Both the position numbers and the translations under genes were made by a program. DNA of 7,929 nt from JBKHXU01 sp046565865. Lineage in GTDB: Bacteria > Pseudomonadota > Gammaproteobacteria > Acidiferrobacterales > Sulfurifustaceae. Below the pieces are notes generated by a model that saw nothing but the letters and a program-made list of their open reading frames with translations, ran no database searches and was not told where the DNA came from. Shown piece by piece: positions 6,197-7,929 of this stretch (the first letter of the stretch is position 1; each line of letters begins with the position of its first letter). The DNA is taken from NCBI GenBank assembly GCA_046565865.1, contig JBKHXU010000043.1, positions 1 through 7,929 of the forward strand, written 5' to 3'.

Positions 6197-6691
6197 TTAT
6201 CCCTTGTGTTTCGGCAGCACCGCGAACGCGATGTTGCTGTAGTTCGCGCGGGCGCAGGTGACCATGACTTTCTTCAGCAACTTATACGGGATTTCCTTGT
6301 CGCCCATTATCGTGACGTCCTTGCCGGCGCTGCCGTTGGCGTCCTGAATGAGGGCGCGCCCGGCGTGGTACTCGAGCTCGGCCTTGAGCGGCTCGATGAC
6401 GTCGGTGTCGGCGCGCAGGGCGTCGGCGATCAGGGCCACGCGCCGGCCCTGGACCACGATGTCGTCCCGGCTCACGACCACGACCACCGTTTCCTTCGGC
6501 ATCTGCTCGGCGGTCGATTCCGGCAGCTTTACCGCCTTGGGGCTCGGCAGTATCTCGATGTCGGAGGCGTTCGCGAGCAGGAAGAAGATGAGGATGGTGA
6601 AGATGTCGATCAGCGACACCAGGTTCAAGTCCACCATCATCTTGTTGCGCTCGCGTCGTTCGGCGCGGCGTTCGCGCGGCGAAACCATCAT
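6197..6691 (-). CDS. exbD: ExbD/TolR-type motor protein carrying the conserved membrane Asp
   Basis: A 164-residue ExbD/TolR-family protein with one N-terminal membrane helix and a periplasmic domain. The cytoplasmic segment is very basic (RERRAERRERNK). The helix NLVSLIDIFTILIFFLL (23-39) carries Asp29 at the position of the proton-binding Asp of ExbD and TolR. The periplasmic part has a beta-rich domain (KETVVVVVSRDDIVVQGRRV) and ends in a segment (IPYKLLKKVMVTCARANYSN) equivalent to the usual TolR/ExbD C-terminal fold. The ATG at 6691 overlaps the stop of the preceding exbD in an ATGA, and AAGGAG lies 7 nt upstream; the next codon is also ATG. It should pair with the other ExbD inside an ExbB pentamer. 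The family is firm, but the specific pathway (TonB, Tol or other) is not. Confidence 0.9.
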   Translation of the reverse strand: MMVSPRERRAERRERNKMMVDLNLVSLIDIFTILIFFLLANASDIEILPSPKAVKLPESTAEQMPKETVVVVVSRDDIVVQGRRVALIADALRADTDVIEPLKAELEYHAGRALIQDANGSAGKDVTIMGDKEIPYKLLKKVMVTCARANYSNIAFAVLPKHKG

Positions 6692-7203
6692 GACGCAGCT
6701 CCTTTCGTGGCCATCGCCGACCCGCTCGCGCGCGGCGCGTCGCCGACCGCGATTTCGGGGAACAGCTCGACGCGCTTGCCGGTGGCGTCGCGCACGCTGC
6801 GCACGGCGTCCATCACCTGCACCAGCGTGTCGTACGCGGTGTCGGGTTCGGACAGGAGCGTTGCGTCGAGCGTGTCGGGGAAGCGCGTCTTGATCTGTTT
6901 CATCAGTGCCGACAGCGCGGCGTAGTCGTGGCCTTGCGCCGTCGCGTCAATGCGCTTGATGAGGCCGGTGTTACGGTCGGCCACCTCCAGCGCCTGGGGG
7001 CGGATGATGACCTCGAGTTTGAGCTCGTTTTTAAGGTCGGTCGGCCCGCTGGCCGCGGCCGGCAGGTTCAGCTCCAGAATCGACAGGCGCGAGAACACCA
7101 CGGTGGTCAACAGAAACGGCACCAGCACCACGATCAGGTTCATGAATGCGGTGATGTCGAGTCCGGCCGCTTCCCGGCGCCGTCGCCGTTTGCGGTAGTT
7201 CAT
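6688..7203 (-). CDS. exbD: ExbD/TolR-family protein with Asn replacing the motor Asp
   Basis: A 171-residue ExbD/TolR-like protein: a very basic N-terminus (MNYRKRRRRREAAG), one membrane helix, then a periplasmic domain. The helix motif LDITAFMNLIVVLVPFLLTT (15-34) aligns with the family pattern NVTPFIDVVLVLLIIF. Asn22 falls where the proton-carrying Asp normally is, and Asp16 falls at the preceding Asn. The periplasmic part continues SRLSILELNLPAAASG, then EVIIRPQALEVADRNTG, and later FPDTLDATLLSEPDTAYDTL, typical of this family's last strand and helix. It starts 1 nt after the exbB stop and overlaps the next exbD by 4 nt, so the three are co-expressed. I infer an ExbD heterodimer with only one protonatable subunit. 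From memory, an Asn here recurs in AgmX-linked ExbD proteins, so it may be a fixed subfamily trait rather than decay. Confidence 0.87.
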   Translation of the reverse strand: MNYRKRRRRREAAGLDITAFMNLIVVLVPFLLTTVVFSRLSILELNLPAAASGPTDLKNELKLEVIIRPQALEVADRNTGLIKRIDATAQGHDYAALSALMKQIKTRFPDTLDATLLSEPDTAYDTLVQVMDAVRSVRDATGKRVELFPEIAVGDAPRASGSAMATKGAAS

Positions 7204-7204
7204 C

Positions 7205-7852
7205 TTAGGTCCCCATGTCGGTCTTGACGCGTTCGACGATGTTGAGGAACTTGACCTTGGCCATCTCCAGGCTGTCCACCACCTCGCTCGTGCGTGCCTG
7301 CAGGTAGGAATGGATCAGCAGGAACGGGATTGCCACCATCAAGGCGAAGGCGGTGTTGTTCATCGCGATCGAGATACTCGCGGACAGCAGGTCCGACTTC
7401 TCGGCGGCGTTGACCACCGCTACCGCGGTGAACGCCTTGATCAGGCCGATGATGGTGCCGAGCAGGCCGATCAGGGTGACGACGTTGGCGAAGGTGGCGA
7501 GATAGTGGGTGCGCTTTTCGAGGCGCGGCACGACTTCCATCATGCCCTCCTCCATGGCGGCGTCGATGTCTTCGCGCTTGCGCGTGCTGCGCATGCGCCC
7601 GAGGCCGTAGTTGACGATCTTGCCGATGGCGGTGTCGGACTTGGCGACGACTTGCGCCACCTGTTGCAGCTTGCCGCTCTTGAGCAGCGGCGTCAGTTCG
7701 TCCCACAGTTTGCTGTTCTGGCTGCGCGCGCGGCTGATGTAGATAAAGCGTTCGATGGCGATCGCCAGGCCCAGCGTCATGATCAGGATGCTCGGGTAGA
7801 TGAATACCCCACTGTCCTGAAAGAACTTTACGACGGTTGCGTAGGTGTCCAC
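7205..7852 (-). CDS. exbB: ExbB/TolQ/MotA-type proton channel subunit (GTG start)
   Basis: This 215-residue inner-membrane protein belongs to the MotA/TolQ/ExbB family. It has three predicted membrane helices: about 17-38 (FIYPSILIMTLGLAIAIERF), 120-142 with the signature TLIGLLGTIIGLIKAF, and 163-184 with MNNTAFALMVAIPFLLIHSY. The cytoplasmic loop (about 41-118) carries AIGKIVNYGLGRM and EVVPRLEKRTHYLATF, as in the family. Thr127, Thr133 and Thr167 lie where polar channel residues of ExbB/TolQ are found. The start is GTG (7852-7850), with GAGGAG 7 nt upstream. It is the first gene of its block within the window and should form the pentameric stator housing the two ExbD proteins. The loop and gene partners fit the ExbB/TolQ type better than flagellar MotA. 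Confidence 0.92.
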   Translation of the reverse strand: MDTYATVVKFFQDSGVFIYPSILIMTLGLAIAIERFIYISRARSQNSKLWDELTPLLKSGKLQQVAQVVAKSDTAIGKIVNYGLGRMRSTRKREDIDAAMEEGMMEVVPRLEKRTHYLATFANVVTLIGLLGTIIGLIKAFTAVAVVNAAEKSDLLSASISIAMNNTAFALMVAIPFLLIHSYLQARTSEVVDSLEMAKVKFLNIVERVKTDMGT

Positions 7853-7859
7853 TGCTGTT

Positions 7860-7865
7860 CTCCTC
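7860..7865 (-). promoter_or_regulatory. Ribosome binding site for the GTG start of exbB
   Basis: GAGGAG on the minus strand lies 7 nt before the GTG codon at 7852-7850 and justifies the non-ATG start. No convincing promoter was seen between it and the window edge, so the transcript may begin upstream of the window. Confidence 0.7.
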
Positions 7866-7885
7866 TAAACAAAGCCTAAACGAAG

Positions 7886-7922
7886 CTCCCTTCTCCCTTA
7901 GGGAGAGGGCCAGGGTGAGGGG
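7886..7922. repeat. GC-rich palindromic dispersed-type repeat
   Basis: On the minus strand this reads CCCCTCACCCTGGCCCTCTC followed by CCTAAGGGAGAAGGGAG. The arms CCCTTCTCCC (7888-7897) and GGGAGAGGG (7901-7909) pair with one bulged T around a TTA loop, and a flanking CCTCACCCTGGCC tail follows. Short elements built on CCCTCACCC...CCCTCTCCC...GGGAGAGGG are familiar as intergenic repeats scattered through many proteobacterial genomes. It lies between exbB and whatever gene precedes it. Copy number cannot be judged from one window. Confidence 0.55.
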
Positions 7923-7929
7923 CTTAAAA

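Noticed and set aside
7200..7706. Alternative minus-strand frame inside exbB
   Set aside because: Its product is His/Arg/Gly-rich with no domain, and it lies out of frame within the well-supported ExbB/TolQ-type gene.

Overview
All the genes in this GC-rich window lie on the minus strand, so transcription runs from high to low coordinates. They form two blocks separated by an AT-richer, 341-base non-coding gap (4929-5269). Gene content points to a Gram-negative proteobacterium, since type VI secretion (T6SS) and ExbB/ExbD/AgmX-type envelope motors are typical of that phylum. A gammaproteobacterium is my best guess, but the window holds no taxonomic marker.

Block 1 (7852 to 5270) is a tightly packed operon. 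It encodes an ExbB/TolQ/MotA-type proton-channel protein (GTG start), two different ExbD/TolR-type proteins, and a TonB-like protein of the AgmX/PglI C-terminal family. Junctions are 1 nt, a 4-nt ATGA overlap and 3 nt. The products should form a proton-driven inner-membrane motor passing energy to a periplasm-spanning arm; its target is not identified here. The second ExbD has Asn where the proton-binding Asp of the family normally sits. A palindromic GC-rich repeat of dispersed-repeat type lies upstream of the block at the right edge.

The gap (4929-5269) holds a nested perfect inverted repeat just past the AgmX-type stop. It also holds a good sigma70-like promoter facing the T6SS genes (TGGACA, 16 nt, TACAAT). 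An 8-bp direct repeat lies upstream of the promoter and abuts the -35 element, and a small palindrome lies at the predicted start of transcription. The predicted leader is about 190 nt long.

Block 2 (4928 to 1, running off the left edge) is the start of a T6SS operon: tssA (baseplate/sheath assembly), tssB and tssC (contractile sheath), a second divergent TssC paralogue (ImpD / TssC40-like), and the first 23 codons of tssE (gp25-like baseplate protein). tssB and tssC overlap by ATGA. A strong GC-rich hairpin follows the tandem stops of tssC and separates it from the second tssC. The rest of the apparatus (tssF, G, K, L, M, Hcp, VgrG, ClpV) would be expected beyond the left edge.

No wholly new system is evident. 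The points most worth a second look are the paired sheath proteins, the Asn-for-Asp ExbD, the intra-operon hairpin and the organised T6SS promoter region.
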